Shown here piece after piece: positions 12,601-24,307 of a stretch of DNA of 64,000 nt. The notes beneath the pieces are model-generated. The model worked only from the letters and a program-made list of their open reading frames with translations. It searched no databases and was not told the origin of the DNA. Position 1 is the first letter of the stretch. Each line of letters opens with the position of its first letter. The stretch covers positions 46,967,609 to 47,031,608 of the forward strand of contig NC_044574.1 in the NCBI RefSeq assembly GCF_901933205.1, in the 5' to 3' direction. The stretch comes from Camarhynchus parvulus (taxonomy: Eukaryota > Chordata > Aves > Passeriformes > Thraupidae). The position numbers and the translations under genes were made by a program.

Positions 12601-14520
12601 AATTTGCACAACAGTTTGCTCTACCTCAGAGTAGTAATTGAGCATCACCTCAAATGCAGCCTGTGCAACAATGAATTCATAATTATTCTGTTAAACAGCC
12701 CTAATGCCCTCCTAGATTTATACTGGCCCAAGATTTTTCTTATCAATACAGACAAAATGGGGCCCTATCCAGTGACAGTGAACACTGGCCCTATGCACTG
12801 TTTTTAATTAAAAAGTAAAGCCTGAAATCCGCAGACAAAAATGTTTCCTTCCTGCTTTCACATAAACAAGTTCAACAGTTGCAAATGCAAGTTGTATAAC
12901 AGCATTAAAAAGAAATGATTTGTTATTTAAATAATGAGATATATATCAACACTGTGCACCTGTTATATAACTATGCTACAAACAACTCCTCCCAAATGGT
13001 ATTGAATAACTAAATGAACAATTACAGCAACAATCCTACTGGTTGCCTGCTTGGGAAAAACCCCTCCATCTGTCTTGTGAACTTCCTCCCATTCATTTAG
13101 CTCCACAGAAAATGGTGGGTGTGTAGGAATTTTCTGCACACCTTGGTCTCTCTATTTTTGTGAAGTTCTCCCTCTGTGCTCATGCAATTACTGATTTACA
13201 TCACAACAATTCCTATCCCCTTTTCAGTTACTGCTTTTCAACAGCTACAGTGGGGCTTATTCCAGATCCAGCTGTATGACTTCTTAGGACCTTGAATACC
13301 CTCACAAGAAAAAAAACATTAGTAGCTGTCTTCCACAGACAGAAAGAATAGTTTCTATTATATTTCATTGTCAAAGACATTTCAACTGGTAGTACACATG
13401 CATGTCCTTCAGTATAAAAGGTCATAATGCAAGAATAAAATGTATTGTATTTTATATACTTCTACATGTACATCTCATCTAATTTTTTTACTTAAGATTA
13501 GAGGATGTTCAACTATTTTCCGCAGAGTTGACAGAAGATAAATATTGTCCTAATTGAAGGAAAAAAAAACTAAATCAGTAATCCCCTAGAAAAACAAAAA
13601 ATACTCAAGCCCTTCAGGCCCTTAACTAGCCTTAAGAGGTAACTGCAGCCCACTGTACAGTTTAATTTGGACTGTGCTGCATGTCTTGTATTCATCCCTC
13701 AGTACACAGCTCTGTAAAAATGAAACTTACCTTTCTCAGATGAAGCTAATTGGACCTCTGCCATGTGGCTGTGTCCTTTTTACAGCTACTCTGAAGTTGT
13801 CTTAGCACAGTTGTTTTGTTAAAGCTGTTTGTTTTGTTGTTTTGTTAAAGTGAAGAAATCAAAGAGACAAAGTTCTGGACTGGTAACTCCTCCTGGAGGT
13901 TTTAGGATATCACCTTCTGGTTTGTTGTAAAAATTGATGGTTGTATTGTTAAAGGTAACAGGATTATTGTTAGAGTTCCTATCCTATTTCCACTGGAGAA
14001 AATTTACTGTGAATATTTCAAAATTAAATAGCAGGGCTCCTATCTTCTAAGCTTAGAAAAAAAAAAGTTTAAATTTTACAGAGGCTGGAGATATTTTTCC
14101 TGGATAAAAACATTTAAGTGAATAGAGGAGAGAAATAATCCCTTTTTTCTGCCATTGCATTCTTATATAATCAGATCACACTATCTCCTTTTGCACCAGC
14201 TTGTTCTCAATTTGCACAACATAATGAAACCAATGAAAATCATGTTCTGTTTGCGGCACTGTGAACTAGAAAGTCCAGTCAATTTCTCACTGATTAGTCA
14301 TTTCAAAATACCAGCTCCCCTGGAGTTAATGAGTTACAATGTCAATCTCAAACTGATAAATGTGTGTGTAAGTAGAGCACATATCCAGTTCTGGGCTGCT
14401 CCTCTACAGGTGAGACACTGCTCTGTTCTGTAATGTCTAGGCACAGTAGGTGTCCCCATATGACATTTTTCCACTGTGGCAGTTGCTTTGCAGGGAGGAG
14501 CACATGGAACATATACTTAC
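9670..14520 (-). other. Intron e21-e22, 4.9 kb
   Basis: Contains a T run (11,439-11,450), an A run (12,093-12,107) and a duplicated 14-mer (13,811-13,850). A 138-codon plus-strand frame at 10,235-10,651 has no recognisable domain. Confidence 0.7.
13811..13850. repeat. Duplicated 14-mer
   Basis: TTGTTTTGTTAAAG occurs at 13,811-13,824 and again at 13,837-13,850 in a T/G-rich stretch. Confidence 0.85.
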
Positions 14521-14574
14521 TCTCTCTCCTTTGGGACCTGCAGGGCCATGGGGACCAACTGGGCCATCTATGCC
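14521..14574 (-). CDS. COL25A1: COL25A1 exon e21 (54 nt)
   Basis: Encodes six triplets, GIDGPVGPHGPAGPKGER, against human GTDGPMGPHGPAGPKGER. Acceptor CTTTTTGTAG, donor AGA then GTAAGT. Confidence 0.96.
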
Positions 14575-15413
14575 CTACAAAAAGGAACAAAGAGGGTAAG
14601 AGAGAGGGCTTGTTCTTACAACTCTTTAGTTTTAATAGCTGTCTTGTACACAAGAACTAACATGGAATCAGTCTTCACTGGTTGAAAATTTGGATTTAAT
14701 TGTGATGCAATCTATTTGGCTTTCAAAACTCCACCTATAACCTCTCCTGTTCCAAGGTAGAGCGTTCTATTTGCGTTCACTACATCCATGGAAGTAATCA
14801 GATTTACAAAGACCTTAAACTGATTGGAAGAAGATGGAAGGATCAAAGAAAGATTTTAATTATTGTTCTATTTTTAAAATGGATTGTTCTTTAAATTGAA
14901 TTGTCCACCTGTAAGATGGACTTAGCTATTGCAAGGATCAATGACAATCTTACTTCCAAGATATAACTTTTTCACTGCATAGATTTCTTTATCATTCAAG
15001 AAAGCAAAAGATTTAACATCTCTGATGTGTAACATAGCAATGTGTGTAGATGAACCCCAGTACATCTGCATGTCCTTCACTGATTCCATATTAGCACTGA
15101 ACAGCTCTGTTCTCCTGTAAGCTAAATCCCTAACCTTACTCAGGAAGCCTAGCAACCCAATCAAGGCAATTGTCCAACCAAAAATCAAAACTAAGCTGCC
15201 TTTTTAAGGTTCAGAGCTCCTTCTACAGAGAATTACATTATCTTTTCCACACACACTGCCCTAAGAACCTGCTTGAAGCCCCCTCCTATGCAGCAGGGAA
15301 AATGCCTGCAGCATTTGGCCTTCCTTCCTGTGCAGCGAGGAGCTTGGCTGGCAGAGCCCTGGGAAGCACAGGGACTGGGTCACAAAGGGGACACAGAAAG
15401 ACAAGGGACTCAC
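14575..15413 (-). other. Intron e20-e21
   Basis: Nothing recognised beyond splice sites. Confidence 0.7.
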
Positions 15414-15449
15414 CCGGGCTCCTGGCTTCCCGTCTAAGCCAGATGCTCC
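15414..15449 (-). CDS. COL25A1: COL25A1 exon e20 (36 nt), possible cassette
   Basis: Encodes four triplets, GASGLDGKPGAR. Acceptor CACCACACAG, donor CGG then GTGAGT. Like e19, it falls between the human peptides GPHGLPGPK and GTDGPMGPHG as I recall them. A 12-residue in-frame block is about the size by which I remember human isoforms differing, but I cannot verify this. Confidence 0.92.
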
Positions 15450-16045
15450 CTGTGTGGTGAGGTGGAAGCATGGATGACGGGCACGACACGAATGACAAGA
15501 AGGTGAGATTAGTAAGTGGTGCTGATGAATAAACACAATTCAAACGTACAGTACACGCTGTGACAGGGTTCTGGAGTGGGTACCACATTACTACAGCATG
15601 TTAGTTAAAAATTCACATGAAACACCAAGAGCCTGACTCTGCTCTCGCTTCAGTGTAACATCACCGACCCACCCCTGCCCTCACATGAAGTATATTAGAG
15701 CAGAATATTGTCAGGCTGTAGGAGCACTACAAACACCAGATGTTAGGGTGTTTTTGAGCCTGAACACACAAATATTTACTTTGTCATTTACCCACATGCT
15801 TTCTGATTTGTAAATAGCAACAATACTGAATAGTATACACAAAGGAAGAAAGATGTGTGTTAACTGCGATAGGAAATATTTAAGTGCAAGAATACTGCAT
15901 TATGCAGCCAACAAAATCTGGATCCTGACCACAATGGGCTCATTCATTTCCAGGAGCCCGGGAGACAATCACATTTCCTGTTTTCCCGCTATGCCCGCAG
16001 GCACGGGCTGCGGTGAGCGATGTGCCCGAGCATCCTTGGGGCGGG

Positions 16046-16060
16046 GGCGCCCCCTGGTGG
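16046..16060 (-). promoter_or_regulatory. CTCF-type core motif
   Basis: The minus strand reads CCACCAGGGGGCGCC, matching the central CTCF consensus at every position. A 15-base exact match is unlikely by chance in 64 kb. Orientation is minus, the same as the gene. Confidence 0.7.
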
Positions 16061-16095
16061 GCGCCGTGCGAATAACAGAGCAGCGGCCGGGGACA

Positions 16096-16116
16096 CTGGG
16101 CACAGGGGACAGCGCC
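16096..16116 (+). promoter_or_regulatory. RE1/NRSE-like (REST) element
   Basis: The right half-site GGACAGCGCC (16,107-16,116) is exact. The left half, at the standard two-base spacing, matches only five of nine positions but keeps GCAC. REST silences neuronal genes outside neurons, and COL25A1 is neuron-associated, so the site is plausible but not proven. Confidence 0.45.
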
Positions 16117-17322
16117 ACTCGGGACACCGGGAATCGTCTGGGGAACACCTCCCTCCTAAAAAAGCTAACCAAACCGAACCCCAAACAAACCCAAAATCTC
16201 CAGCCAGCTCAATAAAACGAGCCGGTTTTTGGAACGTCAAGCGCTTGGACTTTGCTCCTGAAAATGACATTTAGAAGTAGCAAGCAGGAGCAAGACAAGA
16301 TCCGTGTAAATTTGAAAAACGTAGTAGCATTTTTTGTTCTGGAGTCTCTTCTACCTTATAGTAATTTCCAGAACATCTGCTCAGGCCTCCAAAGCTCACT
16401 CTCTACAGAGATGTAGCTGTCAATGTGAAAATGAGTTTTATTTTTTTTCAAAATAAATTAAAATTAAAATTCTCAGTGATGCTGACCTTGTCCATAAGCC
16501 CTGCACATAATTCTTGAAAATATTAATCAGAGAGGTTTGTGCTCCTTTGGGTCAGCTAAGTCTTTTTTCTCCATTTTACTGTTAACAATGTCATCACTGG
16601 AAGCAATCCTCATACAATAACAACATTAAAGAGGACAAAAGAACTCTTTTTCTGAAAAAAATCCCAACCTGCTTTCAAAATCCCAACCAACTTTCAACAT
16701 GCTTTCAAACACATGAAGTATTTTCTGTTTTATCAACCTAAATTTTAAGAACCCTGATGTTTCCGTATTTTTAAGGTTCTTCACTTGTAAGACAAAATTA
16801 ATGACAAACACTCAGAATCGGAATTTTCTAAAAAACAAGGCAAAAATAAGAATCCAGGGGGAAAAAAACCACCAAAACCTGCAACTAAATTCCCTAAATC
16901 AATTTTTAGCTTTCCTCAATTACACCTCACAATCTGAACTGGAGAATGTAATAAGAGGAATAATAACTAAGAAGACGGGGGAAAGGGAAGACTCCTTTTT
17001 TAATGGAAACACCATAGAACACTTGAATAACAACAGCATGGCTAATGCAATGGGGGTGATGACATCCTTGTGACACTGAACACTCTCAACTGACACACAA
17101 CAACAACAATAACAACAAAAAAAACCCTGACAGCAGTGGGTTTTACAGGACATTACTTGGGATGATAGCACAGATTTGGGACAAAACAAAACGAGACTGA
17201 TGCTCTGCTCCAACATGGTATATTCTGTGTATGCTACTGAGTAAATCAGAGTTGTTCATGAGGAGTAGAAAGAGATGTTTGTGATTTGCACTGAAATTGA
17301 ATAGTTGGGTTTTTTTACTTAC

Positions 17323-17403
17323 TGGAAGACCAAGGGGCCCTCTGTCACCCTTTTGACCTGGTTCACCCTTCAATCCTTTAAGACCATTTAACCCTGGTTC
17401 ACC
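17323..17403 (-). CDS. COL25A1: COL25A1 exon e19 (81 nt), possible cassette
   Basis: Encodes nine triplets starting GEPGLNGLKGLKGEPGQKGD and ending RGPLGLP. Acceptor ACGTTTAG, donor CCA then GTAAGT; phase 0. I cannot place this peptide in the human isoform I remember, where GPHGLPGPK runs directly into GTDGPMGPHG. It is intact, in frame and well spliced, so it is a real exon that may be alternatively used or absent from that isoform. Confidence 0.92.
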
Positions 17404-19462
17404 CTAAACGTAAAAGTATAAATGCCAAATTTTTGGTGCTATAATGGGTGTTTAAGCTGGGATAGAAGAAGCCAGTCCCAGAAGTAGTTGCAAATTCCAG
17501 TTTGAAACAAATTCAACCTTCTCAGTTTACTGACAATTTTCATACTGATTTAATAGTGGGTAAAAGTATTTGGGAGGTGTCTGCTTGAGATTTAAATTCA
17601 GTGTAAAAAAAACTACAGGAAACTTATGGGTAACAAGATTTTTTTAATATTTTCGTAAAAATTATCACTATAGTTAGATGGTTTGAATTAAGCATGAGTT
17701 TCAGGAGATTTTGGAAATTCTTCAAATCCCATAAACCACCCTATGCAGATAATTCAAACTGAAAGAAAATGTTCATAAAAGTAAGCCTCAAAACTGTAAG
17801 TTTCTACAGTGAGATCTCCTGAAAAATACATTTGGAAGGAAGCAATACTTTTCCTTACAGTAAACTGGAATTTGCAGCAAAATCTTACATAAAGATATTT
17901 TAAACCTTTAAGCATACATAATAAACAGTAACAAGTTAAAAGAAACAGTACAGGTTACACAATGCCAAGCTATTTGGGAGGTCCACAGTTTCTATGTTCA
18001 TACAGAGAAATTTTAACAATGTAAGAAATGGCACTTGTTGTGATTATTAAATTATGCACAGGCTATTACACTAAACATCACTAAAATGACAATACTGGGC
18101 TGAGAGTTGCCAATAAATCATTCTCTCATAATAAAAAACTGCATCAGCATGAGGGCTGCTCAGTCAAAGAGAGTATTGACCACACCTGCCTCTTTTGGGA
18201 AACAAAAATACACGGGTATTTCATCCAGACCGCTCCCCATGGCCTCATTGCTACAATTGCCTTTGATGTATTATGTTACCTTATATTATATTCATATTTA
18301 AAAAAAAAATCTCACTAGAACCCAGTCTGCTCCTTTAAGTAACTCCAGACATCATCTGCCTGCTTTGCACCCTAAGTAGCCATTTCTTCATTCTTATTCT
18401 ATTTGACTCGATGTGACTTTCAGAGCAGTAGCACTGGAAAGGCTGAAGTTTTGGAAACAGACCTGAGAAATCCCACAAAAGCCTGTGTCTCAGGCCAAAA
18501 GCCTGAGGTAAAGCAGGGCTGGTGCTAAAATGGAACATACTTGATTTCAAAAAATGATTTATGACTCAGGTTTCTTGAGCCAAGGTAACACAGTCTCATA
18601 AGGGGTCAAACCCGTGATTTTCTGTCTTGCAGCTTTAAAAACTCAAAAGAAATCCCCAAAACTAAATAAAAAACACCCTTTTCTCCTCTGCCTTACTTTT
18701 TGAGAAAGGTGTCATTAGAGACTCATAATGATTTAAATGATCATGCCTGACAAGACCACTGGCCTTAATGAATAAAGTGTCATGCTGAATTATAGCTTAC
18801 TGGTGACTACTGAATTAAAGCACAAATTAAAATATTCCAACTGTGCCAAAATGCACTTCCGCTCTCCTGAGCTGTTCTGATGGGCCAAGAGAGTCCCTAA
18901 AGAATATCTGTGCTATGGAAAATGTTCAAATTGTATTGCAGACCTGTCTGACCATGAATCCAGTTTGGAAAACACAAAAACGCACACATCAGTTTGTGAT
19001 GGCGCATCAGCATAACATGTGAAGGACCTGGTCAGCAAAATCCTTGTCACCTAACAAAGGCCATGGAGACTGGAAGAAGCAGAAGATACAAGAGAGCATA
19101 AATGAAGTCAAGTTTATCTGACTTCATTTCCCAAGCCTGTAACATGCTTCTGTATTCCAAAGTAATTCCAAGGGCAATGGTAGCTTGCCCATAAACAGGA
19201 AGCCAAATAATTTAGTGCCACATTCCTAATATTCATACAAAAAATGGACTCAGCTGATGCTGAGAAGTACTACTCAGAAACAATCACAGACAATTTAAAA
19301 AGCTTTTAAGCTGCTAATATGAAAATCTGCTTTAAGGTTTAAGAATATCAGAAATGTTTATTAAATGAGGTATGACAAAACACAGCTCCATGCATTCAAG
19401 AGCAAAACATGACACTTTGCATACATAAAGAGCTCATCTATTCAAGACAGCTATTAACTTAC
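17404..19462 (-). other. Intron e18-e19
   Basis: AT-rich, nothing recognised. Confidence 0.7.
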
Positions 19463-19489
19463 CTTCGGGCCAGGCAGTCCATGAGGTCC
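19463..19489 (-). CDS. COL25A1: COL25A1 exon e18 (27 nt)
   Basis: Encodes three triplets, GPHGLPGPK, identical to human as recalled. Acceptor TTTTATTTTCAG has a good pyrimidine tract; donor AAG then GTAAGT is consensus. Confidence 0.95.
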
Positions 19490-19848
19490 CTGAAAATAAA
19501 AGTAACATTTTTCATTACGAAAATACACCGCAGTTTTTTGGACTTTTTGCTTTGTAGGGATACAAATTACCCCTGTATTTCTTTAGTCTCAAAAGAAATG
19601 CAGCTGCCAATAAAGCAACAGTAAACACCTGATTCTGAGGGGGAACCAGACCACTAACAGGTTAACAATAACAGAAATGTGCAATTTGTTTCTGCACCTC
19701 CTAAGAATTCCAGGACATGCAACAAAGATTTACAAATTAGATCCTCTCTTCAATGGCCACATATTCTGATAACACTTTTAGTAAGCAAGCAATAAAGTGG
19801 CAAGAGGGCATAGACCATTTCTAGCCCCTCTGCTCCTCCCAAGCTTAC
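19490..19848 (-). other. Intron e17-e18
   Basis: 359 nt, nothing recognised. Confidence 0.7.
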
Positions 19849-19899
19849 CATGGGGCCTGGAGGACCATGTGGCCCTGGTGGTCCAGGTGGTCCTATCAT
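19849..19899 (-). CDS. COL25A1: COL25A1 exon e17 (51 nt) with two-residue break
   Basis: Encodes MIGPPGPPGPHGPPGPM; human has IIGPPGPPGPHGPPGPM. The leading M-I is a non-Gly insertion after GPS of e16, so two extra residues interrupt the register. This explains the 51-nt length and the absence of a Gly codon at the exon start. The ATG here is internal and not a translation start. Acceptor ATCTGTAG, donor ATG then GTAAGC. Confidence 0.96.
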
Positions 19900-21458
19900 C
19901 TACAGATAAAAAACAATGGTATTAAATCATGCAGAGCAAAGAACTCCCACAAAAATACCAGAAGTCAGGCTGACCGTTGTTGGCAAGCACTTACAAAAAT
20001 AGCTATGTAACAGTGAACACTGACAGCGCTTTAGACAGGGCTTTAGGAATGGGAATTATTTTGATTTGAAAGACAGGGTACCAAAGTGCAGATCTGCCTG
20101 TGCCATATGGCAGTGTGCCTGTCTCCAGATTCTTATTCCTAGGGTCTATGATACACTTTAAGACACTATGGGGGAAAAATAATAAATCCCTGTAAAACAA
20201 ACAATACTGAGATGGGATACTTGAACTTTTAATATTTTATGGTATGTGCTCTGTAGTTCTCTCTAGTACTAATTCTACAGAGCTAGAAGGTGATGATGTG
20301 TTATTTTATTCCCCCTCAACACTGACGACTGGAAAAGACACCAAATTCAAGCTGGGCTTTGGAGTAATTTCAAAATTGTCTTTTGTCTCTCCTTTTATTT
20401 CTTTCAGCCCACTTGTACCAAAAATTCTCTGAGGTCATTAAAATAGGTAATCAGGTTGCTCAGCATTTAGTGCATGCATATTCTGCACTGTTTTTCCATG
20501 TTCCTAACAAATCCATGGAAAGAATTTCATGATGATATATCCAGCTTAATATCCCCTCTCTTCCTGGATCTACTCCCAGTGGGTTGCTTCCATAGCCTGC
20601 AGAGTGGTAGCAGGATGCTAATTCAGGTCTCCACACTCATGCACTGCTGTAGCAGCTGTCAGTGGCAGCAAGAGCAGCAACAAGGAGCACTTTGAAATGT
20701 AAGACAGACTCCATCACCTGTGAAATCTCCTGAAAACTGTAATTCTTCCTTCAAGTGAAAGTAAGCAGAACAGGATGAATGAATTAGTGAATTAATTTCT
20801 AACAAACTAATCTTCTCCTCATAGCAAGAAAGTCACAGATGTGGGGTGCATCCTGTGTCCTGCGATGGCACAGGGCAGCCTCTTTGACTTTTCAGAGCTA
20901 TGGCTTCTGTCACCATAACCTCTGCTCTGAGGTCTCTCTTCTTACTGTGCTCTGATAATGAAAGTCACCCACACCAAAAAGGCACTATGTAGCAGTTTGT
21001 TTCAGCTTTTGCATTTGTTTGTTTGTTTTTAATGCCTTTACAATGCTTTGAAAAAAAAATCAGGAGAATGTCTGGTCTCATACAACTAGCTCACTACCCT
21101 GGGTCACACACCTGAAGTCAGTCTATTCTGGTTCTCACTGGACTATCTGAGATTCCCAGACTATACGGTGTTGAGAGATTATGATTTGTTTGGGTTTTTT
21201 TCCTTTCTTCCCCATTTATCTTTTGATTCATTACAGAGCCAGAAGGCTTTGACTGAAGCGGGCAGGGCTTGTTCATAGTCAGAGAACAGAACAGAACAGG
21301 AATTACATATTTAAATTTTCTTAAACTGTGTTTAGCTCTATGATCAGAAGTCTGTTCTCAGAAAGATCAGTCATGAATATCAAGTATTGCTCAGAATCAG
21401 AAGCTGGAGAGCCACTGCTGGACTCCTGTGTTCATTGCAATGCCACACTAAGACTTAC
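19900..21458 (-). other. Intron e16-e17
   Basis: Nothing recognised beyond splice sites and short homopolymers. Confidence 0.7.
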
Positions 21459-21521
21459 TGAAGGACCTTGGGCACCAGGCAAACCGACGTCTCCTTTTTC
21501 ACCTTTCATGCCATTGGCTCC
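21459..21521 (-). CDS. COL25A1: COL25A1 exon e16 (63 nt)
   Basis: Encodes seven triplets beginning GANGMKGEKGDVGLPG and ending AQGPS, against human GANGMKGEKGDSGMPG...PQGPS. Acceptor GATTTTTAG, donor TCA then GTAAGT. It ends just before the two-residue break carried by e17. Confidence 0.96.
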
Positions 21522-22262
21522 CTAAAAATCATTACAAAACAGCATTTATAAACAGCTTTAATCTTACTAGCAACCAATCTAGAAATGATAATATTTATTG
21601 GCAAATAATTATCATTAAAAAAAGAATAACACAGCACACATGTAAAGGAAATCCTCCAAAAAATTCTGGCAGTACTTTAAAAATAATTTTAAACTAATAT
21701 AAACATGCTTTTATATCGATAGCTATCATATGCTTTTATGATATTTATGACAATTCCTTAAACTGGCATTCCATTAATGATATTGTACTATGGATACAAT
21801 TTGAAATTGTTTCTATTTTTGCTGAGAAAATTAATGTGTATGTATATAAATCTATACATACATATATATACACACAAAATAGAAGAATGCATCCCATAAA
21901 TATTCATGCATTTTTTCTCTCTCCTCAATCTAAGTCACCTAAAATTTCCATTCTAATCATAGTTCCTTTCTCCTTGTCCAAGTTGTCCTATATATTACAA
22001 GAGAGGTATAACTTTGGTCAGCCTGCCAACTAATCTCTTTCTACCCGACACAGTATTTTTGTTTCACTGTAAGTGGAATGAAAAGTTCTGACAATCTTAC
22101 ACCTCCTCCTAGATTTGCTGTGAAACAATCTCAGAGCTTTCTCCCCAGTGCTTTCTGTCCCATTTGCAATTTATCAGCACTGTTGGAAATTCCTGATAAT
22201 GGAAGAGAGGAAAAAACAAGATACTTTTTGCTAAAATTAATTAATTAACTTTTCATACTCAC
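21522..22262 (-). other. Intron e15-e16
   Basis: Very AT-rich, with a TA/CA-rich stretch at about 21,836-21,877. Nothing else recognised. Confidence 0.7.
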
Positions 22263-22343
22263 TGGTAGGCCAGGCAGTCCAATTCCTCCCTTTTCTCCGG
22301 GCATTCCAGGATCACCTGTGTCTCCTTTTGAGCCCTTAGGACC
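22263..22343 (-). CDS. COL25A1: COL25A1 exon e15 (81 nt)
   Basis: Encodes nine triplets starting GPKGSKGDTGDPGMPGEKGG and ending IGLPGLP, against human GLKGSKGDMGDPGMTGEKGG. Acceptor ATATTTTAG, donor CCA then GTGAGT. Confidence 0.96.
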
Positions 22344-22643
22344 CTAAAATATGGACTTATTCAGCAAGTCATGTAAAAAACTAGCAACATCAACAGAATT
22401 CTAGCTTTGATCCTAACAAGGAGAGTCATGTGCATGTTGTATCTCTGCTAGTAGAATGCAGAAATGCAGACACTATTAGGCCACAAAGTATGCAGCAGCA
22501 CTATAATCATCTTTATTAATCATTATAATCATAATACTTAGATTATGAAAAATAAGTTACAACTTAGAACCATGGAAATAATCTCTTAAAACAACCTACA
22601 GTTGCCCACGTGTTCTTCACTATATGATTTACACAAAATGTAC
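22344..22643 (-). other. Intron e14-e15
   Basis: 300 nt of AT-rich sequence; nothing recognised. Confidence 0.7.
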
Positions 22644-22688
22644 CTGCTCTCCATCAGCTCCTGGAGCTCCTGGGGATCCTGGTTCACC
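22644..22688 (-). CDS. COL25A1: COL25A1 exon e14 (45 nt)
   Basis: Encodes five triplets, GEPGSPGAPGADGEQ, against human GEQGSPGIPGMDGEQ. Acceptor CTCTTGCAG, donor CAG then GTACAT. Phase 0 at both ends. Confidence 0.95.
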
Positions 22689-24262
22689 CTGCAAGAGATA
22701 AAACAGAGCTGGATTATCCCAACTGCCCCAGACACTAGAGGAAAGAGCCACAGAAATTCCCATAATTAACAACAACAAAGCTAGAGAATATTCTGTCAAA
22801 AGCATATATTTATTATCGATATTAAAGAAACAGCCCACCTGATTATGACATTACAGAAACTTTGGGTTCTATAAAGGCCAGACAAGTGCAAAAAAGAAAA
22901 GAAAAAGAAGACAAAATCCAAGGAGTGAAAGGACCCCAATCCAATGGAAACTTTGCCTGCTACCAGAATAAATACAGACTCATGCCTCCCGATTTATGGA
23001 AGGTAGAGAGAGAGACTTCACGTTGTTTTTCCCTATTATAAATCGCCCAGTGAAGGAGCTCACATTTACCACATTGTCTTATGACCAGTTCCTGGGTACC
23101 ATTCTCCAAGGGAGCAAGTTATGGTGATGGATGGAGTCAATGACATTAGAAACAAGCTCCAGTGATGTTGAATTCTGCTTTACATTGTAGATTTTGAATG
23201 AGAACGCTCACCTATAGAAAGGAACACAACCTCTTCCACACTCCAACTTCTCTGTTTTACTACATACTCCATGTTGCAGAATTGCTGGGTAGATGATAAT
23301 GCAAAAAGCAATTTCTGCACACTTAACTCTATACTCTACTATCAATTTTCACACAGAATGAACCTTGTTTCTCACAATTTCTCAAAACAACGTACATGTG
23401 TATTGTGATGTATTTCTATATGAAATACTGGATAAAGTCTAAAATTGACATGTCTAATATTGTTATTGAAAACGCACATATTTGCTCTTGGAATAGCGTA
23501 GAGACACTGGGAGAAGATGCAGTATCTAGTATTTAAGAAATAGGAGTAACATCTCAACTAGTTTAAAAGCATTTAGGGAGAGTCCAGGAACTTCAACACT
23601 TCTTTTTTGAGTATAGGCAAATTTATTATTTAAATTTAATAGAAGAGTGCAGCATATGGTACTCATTGTCTCTGTGTGGGCTGCTCACTAACCCTTCTGT
23701 ACTACTTATAAGCACCAGCCAGGTGGAATTGGCAGGCTTGGGTTTCCAGCCAGGCTCCTGCCCACATGTGTACACTGTAATTTTTACTGACATTAGACAA
23801 TACTGCACTTATTTGGGTGGGTGCCTCTGTGACAGAAAAGCTGCATTCACATGCACTCACATGGTGGCCAGTGGGCTGGCACACAGTTTTGCCCACCGCA
23901 CTCCCACTCAGCCAGAAGTGAGGCATGGGAGCCACTGTCTGGTTGTGTGGCTGGTTTGCAAAGCCCTTGGGAGCAACCTCAGTGCCAATCCCTGAGTGAG
24001 ATGCTTCTGCACTCTTTCAGTACTAATTAATTTTGCTGGTCCTTAGTTAATCATCTCTGTGTGTCAGCTAAACAAGGCACCTATTCTGGAAAGCTACATC
24101 TCAAGAATCTGGGATATGAAGTTGGAAACATGCCATATTTGTTAGGTTTACAGTTAAACAACTGCGCTAGAAAGCTTCATCTACCTGTACACATACATCA
24201 TTTAAAAAAACACAGAAAATAGTCCACCCTTAAGATATAATGCGTAAAGCAAGGAAGATCAC
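22689..24262 (-). other. Intron e13-e14
   Basis: A moderately GC-richer patch at 23,660-24,000 has overlapping frames on both strands without recognisable protein content. Nothing else seen. Confidence 0.65.
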
Positions 24263-24307
24263 CTTTGACCCTTGCAGCCCTTGGGGTCCTGGTGGTCCTG
24301 GTGGTCC
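24263..24307 (-). CDS. COL25A1: COL25A1 exon e13 (45 nt)
   Basis: Encodes five triplets, GPPGPPGPQGLQGSK, against human GPPGPPGPQGLQGPK. It restarts the collagen helix after the non-collagenous spacer with two GPP triplets, which strongly stabilise helices. Acceptor CTGTTTAG, donor AAG then GTGATC (weak). Confidence 0.96.

Larger units (their letters stand above)
15955..16145. promoter_or_regulatory. Intronic GC/CpG-rich module
   Basis: About 190 bases with roughly 18 CpG dinucleotides by eye, set in an AT-rich intron with very few. It contains GC boxes (GGGGCGGGGGCG), a CTCF-type core and an RE1-like element. It is too short for a standard CpG island call and has no obvious transcript start. 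It may be an insulator, enhancer or silencer (inference). Confidence 0.55.
15450..17322 (-). other. Intron e19-e20 carrying the GC-rich module
   Basis: Mostly AT-rich, but with a sharply bounded GC/CpG-rich block at about 15,955-16,145, listed separately. Near 16,660-16,705 the motif AATCCCAACC followed by CTTTCAA is repeated in tandem, and a CAA-rich run lies at 17,098-17,120. Confidence 0.75.
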
